A stretch of DNA of 64,000 nt from assembly GCA_038225555.1 (NCBI GenBank), contig JBBRRB010000004.1:124001-188000 (forward strand), read 5' to 3'. The DNA is from JANXQZ01 sp038225555 (GTDB taxonomy: Bacteria > Acidobacteriota > Terriglobia > Bryobacterales > Bryobacteraceae). The notes below the pieces were generated by a model that saw nothing but the letters and a program-made list of their open reading frames with translations, was not told the origin of the DNA and made no database searches. Of this stretch, positions 40,935 to 49,570 are shown one piece after another; within the stretch, counting starts at the first letter, position 1, and the number at the start of each line of letters is the position of its first letter. The position numbers and the translations under genes are program-made.

Positions 40935-42176
40935 ATGCAGGCATCTAGACGCGCATTCTTAAAGGGCTCCGCCTTGGCCATGTTCGGCCTCGGCGCGGCG
41001 CCGATGTGGCTCTCCCGAGCGGTTTATGCGGGCGAAGGACCGGCCCGCCGAAAGAAGATACTGGTGGCCATCTTCCAGCGCGGTGCGGTGGATGGGCTAA
41101 ACGTCGTGGTCCCGTTCGGTGAGCAGCGCTATTACGATCTGCGCCCGAGCATCGCCATTCCGAAGCCGGACGGGACACCCCGATCGGCCATTGACTTGAA
41201 CGGCTTTTTCGGATTGCACCCGGCAATGGCTCCGCTAAAGCCGATCTTTGACGCGCAACGGTTGGCAATCGTGGATGCGGTCGGGTCGCCGGATCCGACG
41301 CGGTCCCACTTTGACGCGCAGGATTATATGGAGTCGGGCACGCCCGGCTACAAGGGGACCAACGACGGATGGATGAACCGGGCGCTGGCGAAAGAGGCGG
41401 GTCCGAAGTCGCCGCTGCGCGCAGTGAGCATGGGTGCGAATCTGCCGCGAAGCCTGCGGGGCCGGAATGACGCGATCGCGATCAACAATCTGAACGAGTT
41501 TCAGATTAAGGATATTCGGTCGTCGGACTCCTTCGAAAGCATGTATGCGAGCAGCGTGGATACGATGCTGCATGGCACGGGCAAAGAAACTTTCGATGCG
41601 ATCAAGATCATGCAGTCTCTTCAGAAGCAGCCGTATGCGGCCGCGAACGGAGCGACATATCCTGCCGGGCGTTTCGGCCAAAGCTTGCAGCAGATTGCTC
41701 GGCTGATCAAGGCCGATGTTGGCTTGGAAGTCGCCTTTACCGATATCGGGGGCTGGGACACGCATGTTAATGAGGTTGGCCAAAATCCAGCTCAAGGCCA
41801 ATTGGCGAATATTCTGGGCGGGTTTGCTGGCTCCTTAGCGGCGTTTTATCAGGATTTAGGAGACCGCATGGAGGACGTCACCCTCGTTACGATGTCCGAA
41901 TTTGGCCGGACTGCCAAAGAGAACGGCAATCGAGGCACCGACCATGGCCACGCAAACGCAATGTTCGTGATGGGTGGCGATGTGCGCGGCGGGAAGGTCT
42001 ACGGCGACTGGCCCGGTCTGGAACCCGAGCAGCTTTATGAGGGGCGCGACCTGAACCTGACCACGGATTTCCGGGATGTGTTGAGCGAATTGGTGTCGCA
42101 CCATTTGGGAAACCGCAATCTTAAGGCTGTTTTTCCAGGCTACGAAAATCCGAAGTTTCGCAATATTCTGGCTTAG
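40935..42176 (+). CDS. DUF1501 family protein with Tat signal
   Basis: A 413-residue protein of the alkaline-phosphatase-like DUF1501 family. It has a twin-arginine signal (SRRAFLKGSALAMFG, residues 4-18), the typical QRGAVDGLNVVVPFG, DAQDYMESGTPG, FTDIGGWDTH and TMSEFGRTAKENGNRGTDHG segments with candidate metal-binding Asp/His residues. It pairs with the upstream DUF1800 protein, the usual arrangement, and together they are exported. The substrate is not known. Confidence 0.95.
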   Translation: MQASRRAFLKGSALAMFGLGAAPMWLSRAVYAGEGPARRKKILVAIFQRGAVDGLNVVVPFGEQRYYDLRPSIAIPKPDGTPRSAIDLNGFFGLHPAMAPLKPIFDAQRLAIVDAVGSPDPTRSHFDAQDYMESGTPGYKGTNDGWMNRALAKEAGPKSPLRAVSMGANLPRSLRGRNDAIAINNLNEFQIKDIRSSDSFESMYASSVDTMLHGTGKETFDAIKIMQSLQKQPYAAANGATYPAGRFGQSLQQIARLIKADVGLEVAFTDIGGWDTHVNEVGQNPAQGQLANILGGFAGSLAAFYQDLGDRMEDVTLVTMSEFGRTAKENGNRGTDHGHANAMFVMGGDVRGGKVYGDWPGLEPEQLYEGRDLNLTTDFRDVLSELVSHHLGNRNLKAVFPGYENPKFRNILA

Positions 42177-42177
42177 G

Positions 42178-42396
42178 TTACGCGGCGTTTACTTCTACAC
42201 TGTCAACGATCGTGGTTGAAGCCGGGATAGGATCGCCATCTTCCAGCATCCCCTGGATATGCAGCATCACGGCTTCTGCCATGCGCTGTTTCGTCTGCTC
42301 CAGGGTCTGGCCGGTGGCGATGCAACCAGGAAGGTCTGGAATATGAGCGCTATATCCCGTTCCGGTCCTGGCGTAAATTGCGGCGTAATGGTGCAT
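42178..42396 (-). CDS. hicB: HicB-type antitoxin
   Basis: A 72-residue HicB with the partial RNase H-like fold: YAAIYARTGTGYSAHIPDLPG, CIATGQTLEQTKQRMAEAV and IPASTTIVDSVEV. It lacks a separate DNA-binding domain, as in the short HicB type. It lies 6 bp downstream of hicA on the minus strand (toxin-first order), and converges on the DUF1501 gene one base from its stop. Confidence 0.92.
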   Translation of the reverse strand: MHHYAAIYARTGTGYSAHIPDLPGCIATGQTLEQTKQRMAEAVMLHIQGMLEDGDPIPASTTIVDSVEVNAA

Positions 42397-42402
42397 TTCG
42401 AC

Positions 42403-42591
42403 CTATTTTAAACCAGCCTGCTTCAGAATGCTGGCGAGGGTGCCCGGATCCACATCGTCTCCGGGATGGCCCGCAATCGTGACCCGTCCCTTCTTTGCGG
42501 GGTGCTTATATTGCCGATGGCCGGTTCCTTTACGCGCCAGCATTCGCCAGCCGTCTTCCTCCACTCGCCTGATGATATCCCGCACCTTCAT
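42403..42591 (-). CDS. hicA: HicA-type mRNA interferase toxin
   Basis: A 62-residue dsRBD-like toxin that cleaves mRNA independently of translation in known members. It reads MKVRDIIRRVEEDGWRMLA, then the active-site region KGTGHRQYKHP with the catalytic His (residue 25), and VTIAGHPGDDVDPGTLASIL. Intact, toxin before antitoxin. Confidence 0.94.
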   Translation of the reverse strand: MKVRDIIRRVEEDGWRMLARKGTGHRQYKHPAKKGRVTIAGHPGDDVDPGTLASILKQAGLK

Positions 42592-42624
42592 ACGCGCGAG
42601 TGGGAGCCCTGTCTGAGACCCCTC

Positions 42625-43512
42625 CTATGCGTTCATCACGCGATTCATGCGCTCAATGGCTTCGTCGATCTCTGCCGTATTTTTAAACCCGAGCGTAACA
42701 GCGTCCACGGCTCCCAGGTTCATCGCGAACTTCATGGCCTCGTCTCGATCTTCGGCCTTGGTGAACCGTCCTTCCCCGACTAGTTTCATGCTGATCACGC
42801 CGGCCCCCTGCGCGTGAACTTTCTTGGTCTGCTTGACCACCTCGCTGACGTCGCCTAGCGCGTCCACGTCCCGCATTTCGGGCGTGTCCATCTTGGTGCC
42901 GTTATGATTCATGCGAATCATCGCGATGTCCAGCCACTGGTTGCCTGGAAAGGTTCTCAACGCCGGCAAGCCGTGAACAGAAGCTCCGTGCGCGAGAATC
43001 ACCTTCTTACCCTTGGCCTCCGAGAATCCGTCCTGCAGACGCTTGGTGTCTTCGGTCCATTTAGGGCTCCGCAGGCAATGCAGCAGAAGAATGTCGAAAT
43101 ACTCGGACCCGGTCTGCTTGCGAAACGCATCGATCTTGAGGGTAGGATCGTCGTCGCCGCGAACGCTATATTTCGTCATCAGCTTGTAGCTGTCGCGCGG
43201 CACTCCCTTCAGCGCGATGCCAAGCATCTCGGGCATCCCTTTGTAGCTTTCAGCGGTTTCAAAAAAACGGATGCCGCGATCATACGCGTAGCGAACCAAG
43301 CGAGTAAACTCATCTTGGCCCAGATCTCTTTGAACCTTCCCGCTGTAAGTTCCGGTGCCGAATGCGAGCCGCGTGACCTGCACGCCCGAATTGCCAAGAG
43401 TGACCCAGTCCGTGGCCGTACGCTTTGCGGGTGCGGCATTAGCGACCAAACCGCCGAGAGCGGTCGCTGCCAAACTGGATTTGAGGAAATGGCGTCTGGT
43501 GAAATGTGCCAT
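42625..43512 (-). CDS. Tat-exported aldo/keto reductase
   Basis: A 295-residue AKR-fold protein with a twin-arginine signal (TRRHFLKSSLAATALGG). The barrel shows FGTGTYSGKV, RFFETAESYKG (catalytic Tyr region), LMTKYS with the Lys, and ILLLHCL in place of the usual LxHxP. The catalytic Asp before the Tyr is replaced by Glu (FFETAESY vs DTAxxY), seen in some exported relatives. Such Tat-AKR proteins are frequent in Acidobacteria; substrate and cofactor are unknown. Confidence 0.88.
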   Translation of the reverse strand: MAHFTRRHFLKSSLAATALGGLVANAAPAKRTATDWVTLGNSGVQVTRLAFGTGTYSGKVQRDLGQDEFTRLVRYAYDRGIRFFETAESYKGMPEMLGIALKGVPRDSYKLMTKYSVRGDDDPTLKIDAFRKQTGSEYFDILLLHCLRSPKWTEDTKRLQDGFSEAKGKKVILAHGASVHGLPALRTFPGNQWLDIAMIRMNHNGTKMDTPEMRDVDALGDVSEVVKQTKKVHAQGAGVISMKLVGEGRFTKAEDRDEAMKFAMNLGAVDAVTLGFKNTAEIDEAIERMNRVMNA

Positions 43513-43546
43513 GATTGCCTCCCGACGTCACAGTATCATATTTGAG

Positions 43547-44434
43547 ATGCCTATTGCCCTTCTGCTGCTGGCCCTGCAACTCGCGGCGGGCGCTTCCATG
43601 GAACAGCGGCTTCAGTCGGAGATCGCCAAATTCTCCGGCACCGTGACGCTGTTTGCGAAGAATCTGGATACCGGACAAACTTACGGAATCAAACCCGATG
43701 AACGCGTCCGAACCGCCAGCACGATCAAACTTGCGATCATGGTTACGGTTTTCGACCAGGTTCTTCATGGCCGCGCCAAGTGGACCGACACGCTGCCGAT
43801 TACGAAAGATGGCAAGGTCTCGGGATCGGGCGTGGCCAGGGAGCTTTCAGACGACACTCGCCTGTCCATCCGTTCCCTGGTCAACCTGATGATCGTGGTC
43901 AGCGATAACACCGCTACCAACGTTTTGCTCGATCGTTTCACCGCGGATACCGTTAACGAGGAAATGGATAAACTGGGATTTCCGCAGACGCGCTGCCTGC
44001 GCAAGATTCGCGGCGATGGCAACGACTTGAAATCCCCGAGCGGTTTCAGCAAAGCAGGCCGTGTCAAGGAGAATGAACGATTCGGCTTGGGTGTCAGCAC
44101 GCCTCAAGAAATGGTGCTCTTGCTGGAGAAAATCGAACGAGGCGAGATCATCGACCCCGCTGCTTGCAAGGAGATGATTGCCATCCTGAAACGACAACAA
44201 TATAAAGACGGAATCGGACGTCATGCGGGCGACATGCAGGTGGCCAGCACGTCGGGTTCGCTCGATCACCTCCGCAGCGATGTCGGGATAGTTTACTCGC
44301 CGCACGGCCGAATCGCGATCGCGATCACCTGCGAGGATATTCCCGCGATCGATTACTCGGAGGACAACCCAGGCACTTTGCTCATCTCCCGCCTCTCCAG
44401 AATTCTGGTCGACGGCTTAAGCCGCAAGCCTTGA
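43547..44434 (+). CDS. Class A beta-lactamase-like serine hydrolase lacking the KTG lysine
   Basis: A 295-residue exported protein from ATG 43547 (signal peptide MPIALLLLALQLAAG); the longer in-frame reading runs antisense through the reductase gene. It has the SxxK motif STIK (58-61) and SDN (119-121) of class A enzymes, but at the KTG position reads TSG (235-237), and the omega-loop Glu166 equivalent is not clear. The family (beta-lactamase2-type) includes both true lactamases and peptidases, so antibiotic resistance should not be assumed. Confidence 0.85.
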   Translation: MPIALLLLALQLAAGASMEQRLQSEIAKFSGTVTLFAKNLDTGQTYGIKPDERVRTASTIKLAIMVTVFDQVLHGRAKWTDTLPITKDGKVSGSGVARELSDDTRLSIRSLVNLMIVVSDNTATNVLLDRFTADTVNEEMDKLGFPQTRCLRKIRGDGNDLKSPSGFSKAGRVKENERFGLGVSTPQEMVLLLEKIERGEIIDPAACKEMIAILKRQQYKDGIGRHAGDMQVASTSGSLDHLRSDVGIVYSPHGRIAIAITCEDIPAIDYSEDNPGTLLISRLSRILVDGLSRKP

Positions 44435-44475
44435 TATAATCGTCAAGGCCCGGCCATCCAAGTTGAGGTAACTGT

Positions 44476-45228
44476 ATGAAAGGTGTTGTGCTTGCGGGTG
44501 GAACGGGCAGTCGGCTATTCCCCCTCACTAAGATCACAAACAAGCACTTGCTTCCTATTTACGATCAGCCAATGATCTATTATCCGATCCGCACGCTGGT
44601 CGAGGCCGGAATACGGGACATTCTGATTGTGACCGGGGGCCGGAACGCTGGTGATTTTCTTCGTTTGCTCGCAAACGGGAAACAGTTCGGGTTAAAGCAT
44701 CTCGATTTTACTTATCAGGAAGGGGAAGGGGGCATCGCTGACGCCCTGGGGTTGGCCGAACACTTTGCCGACGGGCAGAAGATTTGCGTGATACTCGGCG
44801 ACAATATTATTGAAGGAAATATTCGCGAGGCTGCGGATCACTTCCGCAAACAGGAACACGGCGCGAAAATCCTCCTGAAAGAAGTGGACGACGCCGAGCG
44901 CTTCGGCGTAGCTGAACTTGAGGGTGGGCGCATTGTGGGTATTGAGGAAAAGCCTAAGAAGCCAAAATCCAATTATGCGGTGACGGGCATTTACATGTAT
45001 GACGAGACCGTGTTCGATAAGTGCCGCACTCTAGTGCCCTCGCGCCGCGGCGAACTAGAGATCACCGATGTGAACAACGCCTATATCCGAGAGGGCGTGA
45101 TGACATTCTCCTATCTGGAGGGCTGGTGGACCGACGCGGGTACGTTTGATTCGCTTCGCCGAGCCACGAACCTGGTGGCTGAAACGACTGCCAGCCATCG
45201 GGAAACCTCTGACGCAGCCGCAATGTGA
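44476..45228 (+). CDS. rmlA: Glucose-1-phosphate thymidylyltransferase-like nucleotidyltransferase
   Basis: A 250-residue sugar-nucleotide transferase: signature MKGVVLAGGTGSRLFPLTK with the activated-sugar loop, NKHLLPIYDQPMIYYPI, ILGDNIIEG (metal-binding Asp), and GVAELEGGRIVGIEEKPK. It lacks the C-terminal extension of enterobacterial RmlA (about 290 residues), fitting the short type. GAGGTAA lies 6 nt ahead of the ATG, and a TATAAT at 44435-44440 may be its promoter. It is coupled to an RmlC-like gene, pointing to dTDP-deoxysugar synthesis; rmlB and rmlD are not in the window. Confidence 0.92.
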   Translation: MKGVVLAGGTGSRLFPLTKITNKHLLPIYDQPMIYYPIRTLVEAGIRDILIVTGGRNAGDFLRLLANGKQFGLKHLDFTYQEGEGGIADALGLAEHFADGQKICVILGDNIIEGNIREAADHFRKQEHGAKILLKEVDDAERFGVAELEGGRIVGIEEKPKKPKSNYAVTGIYMYDETVFDKCRTLVPSRRGELEITDVNNAYIREGVMTFSYLEGWWTDAGTFDSLRRATNLVAETTASHRETSDAAAM

Positions 45229-45779
45229 TGCCAGCCGCCAAAGAAGAACTAGAGCTCGAAATTCCGCGCTGCGAGAAGGGCCTCGGCCACGTAATCCTCA
45301 AGACCGATGCATTCGAACTGATCGACGGAGTTAAAGTCACTCCTTACGCGCTGTGGCCTGACGACCGGGGGTATTTTCTCGAGGTGGCTCGCTTAGGACA
45401 GGGTCCGTCGGCAGGGTTTCGTCTCGCGACCACTCAAATTTCCGCGGCGCTGAGCTACCCCGGCACGATCAAGGCGTTTCACTTCCACAAAGAGCAGACG
45501 GATTGCTGGGTGCCAGTGCAAGGGTTGCTGCAAGTGGCGCTGGTGGATCTGCGGAAAAGTTCCAGCACCTTCGGCGTGCGCAATACGCTCTATACCGGCG
45601 CGCTCCGCCCCTGGCAGTTGATCGTTCCGCCAGGCGTGGCGCACGGCTACAAGGTGATCGGCGTCGACTCGGCGATGCTCGTCTACCTAACTGATCGCTA
45701 TTACAACCCGAAGGACGAAGGCCGCATCGCTTATGACGATCCAAGAATCGCGTATGACTGGGAGATACAACACAAGTAG
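45228..45779 (+). CDS. dTDP-4-dehydrorhamnose 3,5-epimerase-like protein
   Basis: A 183-residue cupin of the RmlC family: GTIKAFHFHKEQTDCWVPVQ with the catalytic His, LVDLRKSSSTFG, PPGVAHGYKVIG, YYNPKDEGRIAYDDPRI. ATG 45228 overlaps the last base of the rmlA stop; GTG 45225 is an equally placed alternative. Likely acts with rmlA on dTDP-sugars for surface polysaccharide. The FHFH spacing is a variant of the usual GxHxQ, so product specificity may differ. Confidence 0.88.
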   Translation: MPAAKEELELEIPRCEKGLGHVILKTDAFELIDGVKVTPYALWPDDRGYFLEVARLGQGPSAGFRLATTQISAALSYPGTIKAFHFHKEQTDCWVPVQGLLQVALVDLRKSSSTFGVRNTLYTGALRPWQLIVPPGVAHGYKVIGVDSAMLVYLTDRYYNPKDEGRIAYDDPRIAYDWEIQHK

Positions 45780-45781
45780 TT

Positions 45782-46102
45782 ATGCTGCGCATCACCATTT
45801 CGCACAATAAGAATCCGCAAGAGGTTATCAAGATCATCGATAAGTCTCTCGACGATGTCTTCAAGGCTGCAGGCCAGGGTTTGATCCAGATCACGGATCA
45901 GAACAGGGTCTGGAACGGGCAGACGATGACGTTCTCGCTCGTGGTCAAGGCAGGCTTCCTGTCGGCGCCCGTGAAGGGAACGGTCGAGGTCACGAGCAAG
46001 GACGTGACTATCGATGCCGACCTCGGGCTATTCGGCAAGTTCATCACGGAAGACAAGGCTCGGGCGGCCATCGAAGGGCGCGTCAAAGGCCTGCTGGCGT
46101 AG
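45782..46102 (+). CDS. Polyhydroxyalkanoic-acid-system-type small protein
   Basis: A 106-residue protein matching the PHA-granule-region family (TIGR02610 as I recall it): MLRITISHNKNPQEVIKIID, IQITDQNRVWNGQTMTFSL and GTVEVTSKDVTIDADLGLFG. The fold resembles small START/Bet-v-like domains. No polyester synthase gene is near; it is the last gene of the dTDP-sugar operon, 2 bp after the epimerase, so a granule role is unsupported here. Its convergent neighbour begins 3 bp beyond. Confidence 0.8.
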   Translation: MLRITISHNKNPQEVIKIIDKSLDDVFKAAGQGLIQITDQNRVWNGQTMTFSLVVKAGFLSAPVKGTVEVTSKDVTIDADLGLFGKFITEDKARAAIEGRVKGLLA

Positions 46103-46105
46103 GAG

Positions 46106-47185
46106 CTAGGGGTTCGCCTGGAAGACCAGATTGAACGGCGTCTGGGTTGCCCGCTTAAAGCTTCCGAAGCCGCCCGCCATCACGACTTCGCGAATCCGCT
46201 CTTCTCCAGCCTGCGCGCCGAGAGCCGCGCCAACTTCCTGCGACATGGAAGCCGGAACACAGACCATGGTGGAGGCGGAATAGAAGACGCGGCCGAAAAT
46301 ATTGTGGTTGGCTTCGGTTGCGTTCTCTGCGAACGGTTCGACAATCATCCAGGTTCCATCGCTTTTCATCGTGGAGTGAACATGGGCGGCAGCGCCCGCC
46401 GGGTCGCCCATATCGTGCAGGCAATCGAAAAATGCGACGAAATCGTAATCAGCTCCGGGGAACGACTTCGCCGAGGCCACCTCGAAACGAATCCGTTCGC
46501 CAACGCCTTCCTGTTTGGCGGCTTCCCGCGCCAGGTTTATGGATGCTTCGTGATAATCGAATCCAAAGAACTCAGACTTGGGAAAGGCCTTCGCCATTAG
46601 AATCGTGGACGAGCCAAGTCCGCAGCCGATGTCTGCAACCTTGCCCCCGGCTTGCAGTTTCTCTTCTACGCCATCCAGCGCCGGTATCCAGCTTGAGGTG
46701 AGATTGGCGATGTAGTTGGGACGAAAGAATCGTTCCGTTCCGCGAAAAAGGTCGTGATGATGCTCATGCCACCCGACTCCCTTCCCGCTTCGGAATGCTT
46801 CCTCTGTCTTTCCGGCGTCGTGGAAGAGCGATGAAATGATTTGGAAGGCTCCCGGCAGAAAGACGGGGCTGTTTTCAACCGCGAGGGCAAAGGCCTGTTC
46901 CGGGGGCAGCGCATAGGTTTTCGACGACGCGTCGTAGGTGACATACCCGCTGGCCGCGTTTGCATTCAGCCACTCGCGGACGCAGCGTTCGTTAGTGTTT
47001 GTGCGGGCGGCAAGTTCGGCGGATGAAACCGGCTTCGAATCGCCCATGGCTTTAAAGAGTCCAAGCCGGTCGCCCAGTAGGATTAGCACAGCGTGCATGG
47101 CAGCGCCCATGTCGGTCACGGCTTTGCCCATGAATTCGTGGAGTTTCGCTTCGTTGATTTGTGGAGTGGTTTCGGTGGATGCCAT
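46106..47185 (-). CDS. Methyltransferase with N-terminal winged-helix dimerisation domain
   Basis: A 359-residue protein. Residues 20-120 are a winged-helix domain (SSAELAARTNTNERCVREWL) as in O-methyltransferases and Rv2258c-like proteins; residues 170-350 are a class I methyltransferase with VADIGCGLGSSTILMAKAFP, FGFDYHEASINLAREAA, FFDCLHDMGDPAGA. It resembles the Rv2258c family, where dimerisation through the N-domain shapes the active site. Small-molecule methyl acceptor not known. Monocistronic. Confidence 0.9.
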   Translation of the reverse strand: MASTETTPQINEAKLHEFMGKAVTDMGAAMHAVLILLGDRLGLFKAMGDSKPVSSAELAARTNTNERCVREWLNANAASGYVTYDASSKTYALPPEQAFALAVENSPVFLPGAFQIISSLFHDAGKTEEAFRSGKGVGWHEHHHDLFRGTERFFRPNYIANLTSSWIPALDGVEEKLQAGGKVADIGCGLGSSTILMAKAFPKSEFFGFDYHEASINLAREAAKQEGVGERIRFEVASAKSFPGADYDFVAFFDCLHDMGDPAGAAAHVHSTMKSDGTWMIVEPFAENATEANHNIFGRVFYSASTMVCVPASMSQEVGAALGAQAGEERIREVVMAGGFGSFKRATQTPFNLVFQANP

Positions 47186-47401
47186 TTGGTTCTCTAGTCG
47201 TCGATTTTACACTGAAATACACTCTGGTTTAGCGGATTCTGCTATCGGACAGTGGTGATATCTGGCGCAATCGAACTATTTCATGGCTATCACCGGGCCG
47301 TAGGTGGGCACCCAATAGATAGAGCGACTCGAACTGCGCACAAGCCACAACAATCGTACCGATGACTGAACTGGCAAGCCTACCGACTACATGCATTTTG
47401 T

Positions 47402-47439
47402 GCTGCCCCCTCAACTTCACTTTCTCATGAGGGGGCAGC
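47402..47439 (-). terminator. 12-bp perfect hairpin after the PEP-CTERM gene
   Basis: GCTGCCCCCTCA (47402-47413) pairs with TGAGGGGGCAGC (47428-47439), loop 14 nt, 12 bp beyond the stop of the PEP-CTERM gene. The stem is very strong but the downstream run on the minus strand is ACAAAATG rather than T-rich, so it may terminate weakly or stabilise the 3' end. Confidence 0.6.
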
Positions 47440-47450
47440 CTCAGGTTCAA

Positions 47451-48350
47451 CTAAGCGGACTGCTTGCGCCGCCGCCAAAACAGAAATGCCGATGACAAGC
47501 CAACCAGCAAGAACGTCCCCGGTTCAGGGGTGCCCCCAGTGATTTGCCCGTTCCTAGCGAAGAAGATATACCTGCCAGCCACGTTGCTGTTGAGACTATG
47601 AGAAATCAACGCATTGGGGCCGCCGTTAAGAAGAGATCCGGGGGTGGCGGAACCTGGCAATTCGAACGACGTATTAGGAGCGCCGCTGCCGTTGGAGTAG
47701 CCGACTCGGGCAGCGTTGGTACCGCCACCCAATCCGCCGGTCCCGCCGCTGGCATCTCCGGTCTCCCACTGGACTTGGTCGTAGTTGAAGATGATGTCGA
47801 AATTGCCCGCGCCCGTATCAGAACGATCCACGAGGATTGCTTGAAAGCTATTTGTCTTGTCTACGTGCTGATTGAAATAGCCTACATTGATCCAGTCTAC
47901 GCCGAACGCATTCCGGGTAGCATTGCAACCCTCGGCGGCGTCGCAAGTGAAAGTGCCCGGAGTAGATCCGAACGTTGTTACTCCGCTGGCTGTGTTTCGA
48001 GTATCGACATCTCCGAAGAAAGGAGCAAAAATTTGGCGGTTGGTTGCCGTTAATCCGAACGGCGTAAAGGTGCTCAAAGGGCTGTCCAGCGTCAAATTGC
48101 CATTCGTGTTGACGTAGACCGAGTTAAATGACAGCCCAAAAAAGTTCAGCGAGAAGCCCACGGGAACCTTCGTCCCCGGACAAGTGCCAGCGCTGTTGGG
48201 ATTGGTGCAACCGCCCGTCGTGTATGTGCCATCGTCATTGCGACCGTCGCTGGTTGTCGTAAATCCCGGAAGAATCGCTCCTCCAAAACTGGCGACCGAG
48301 AAAAAAACAGTTGTGCCGAGGCACAATAAAAATCGCTGACTAATACGCAT
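47451..48350 (-). CDS. PEP-CTERM surface protein with NIDO-like domain
   Basis: A 299-residue exported protein: signal peptide (1-25), a beta-rich domain with FSLNFFGLSFNSVYVNTNGN, IFAPFFGDVDTRNT and NVGYFNQHVDKTNSFQAIL, matching NIDO-type extracellular domains, and a C-terminal sorting tail GTPEPGTFLLVGLSS, hydrophobic helix, WRRRK. PEP-CTERM proteins are processed by exosortase and linked to exopolysaccharide export; no exosortase gene is in the window. Stands alone; the 239-bp region upstream to the transglutaminase end shows no feature besides a likely promoter. Confidence 0.9.
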   Translation of the reverse strand: MRISQRFLLCLGTTVFFSVASFGGAILPGFTTTSDGRNDDGTYTTGGCTNPNSAGTCPGTKVPVGFSLNFFGLSFNSVYVNTNGNLTLDSPLSTFTPFGLTATNRQIFAPFFGDVDTRNTASGVTTFGSTPGTFTCDAAEGCNATRNAFGVDWINVGYFNQHVDKTNSFQAILVDRSDTGAGNFDIIFNYDQVQWETGDASGGTGGLGGGTNAARVGYSNGSGAPNTSFELPGSATPGSLLNGGPNALISHSLNSNVAGRYIFFARNGQITGGTPEPGTFLLVGLSSAFLFWRRRKQSA

Positions 48351-48589
48351 ATTCTCCTCTCCTTGGTTAAAGCCACCTTACGCGAGCAAGCCTAGTTTAG
48401 ATCTGACCGAGTGAGTTAGTTCTCAAGCCGCAGCCGAAGGTTGCTCCCAATGAGTATGCCTTCAGTTACTCGGGGATACAAGAGCTTTCCTAGTAAAAGA
48501 TCGTTTATCTGTGGAAGTGAGTTATAACAGGACAGTTAGTCCTAGTAGTCTCAAGAGTAACGGTGGACACTTTTCTCAGGTTTGAGAAC

Positions 48590-49570
48590 TTATTGCTGTT
48601 GTTGCTCCTGCGCCATAGCCCCAGCCTCCGCCGCTTCCTCTTGCAAAATTACCGACCATTCTTCGTCGGGGGAGCCCAACTCCTCTTCCGGCGGCGGTGG
48701 GGCGTCGGACGGTGCCACGCGAACGATGACGGTCAATTCGCTGTCCACCGAACCTTTGTACACGCCCTTGCTGGGTGGCACGTCGGCGTAGTCACGACCG
48801 ACCGCCGTGCGCACGTGACGATCACTCGCCACTACATTGTTCGTTGGATCGAAACCTACCCAACCATACTCAGGCAGCAGCGCTTCTACCCAAGCATGAG
48901 TGGCGCCTTCCGCCGATCGGGTCTCATCGCCACTCCGATGAAAGAGGTACCCGCTTACGTAGCGCGCTGGAATGCCGATATGACGCAACATCGTGATCAT
49001 GATGTGCGCATAATCCTGACACACGCCCTTGCGCGTTCGCAGTGCGTGTTCGATGGGCGAATCCACGGAGGTGCTCTTCTGAACATACGCGATGCTGGAG
49101 AATAGCAGCTTATTGATGTCCAGCAGAAGCTCAACCGGATCGCGCCTGCGAGCCTGGTCCTTTGAACCGGCTCCAAACTCGGCGGCAAGGCTGCGCACTT
49201 CTACTCCGGAGCGGGCGAAGTGACTGGGCATCAACATTTCCCAGTAGTCGCCATCGGCGATCATGCTGTCGAGTTCGGCCCACGCGGTCGGCCCCAGGCT
49301 GTCCGGCAATGTGGCGGGCGGGCGCACTTCCACCAGCGCTTCCGCTACAATCACCATCTGACGGTGCAGGCCCGGCACGTCGAAGTGATGCACGCCGTTG
49401 CCCATGTAGTCACGATAAAGCGCGATTCTCGCCCGCGGCAGCACCGACAGTTGAAAAGTAAGACAGCGCTGAGTTCCCTCGGTGCGCGGCTGCATTCTCA
49501 CTTCCATGATGCTCTCTCGCACCGGCGCACTGTAGCGGAACTTCGTAATGTGTCGAATTGAATAGAACAT
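48590..49570 (-). CDS. Transglutaminase-like cysteine protease of the alpha-E cluster
   Basis: A 326-residue protein with an N-terminal bacterial transglutaminase-like beta domain (MFYSIRHITKFRYSAPVRES) and a C-terminal papain-like core: Cys184 in RKGVCQDYAH, His225 in GATHAWVEALLP, Asp241 in WVGFDPTNN. The last 60 residues are acidic and Pro/Gln-rich. In the known conserved cluster this enzyme occurs with an alpha-E protein and a circularly permuted ATP-grasp enzyme, as here. It may hydrolyse an isopeptide or amide bond made by the ligase; no product is established. Confidence 0.92.
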   Translation of the reverse strand: MFYSIRHITKFRYSAPVRESIMEVRMQPRTEGTQRCLTFQLSVLPRARIALYRDYMGNGVHHFDVPGLHRQMVIVAEALVEVRPPATLPDSLGPTAWAELDSMIADGDYWEMLMPSHFARSGVEVRSLAAEFGAGSKDQARRRDPVELLLDINKLLFSSIAYVQKSTSVDSPIEHALRTRKGVCQDYAHIMITMLRHIGIPARYVSGYLFHRSGDETRSAEGATHAWVEALLPEYGWVGFDPTNNVVASDRHVRTAVGRDYADVPPSKGVYKGSVDSELTVIVRVAPSDAPPPPEEELGSPDEEWSVILQEEAAEAGAMAQEQQQQ

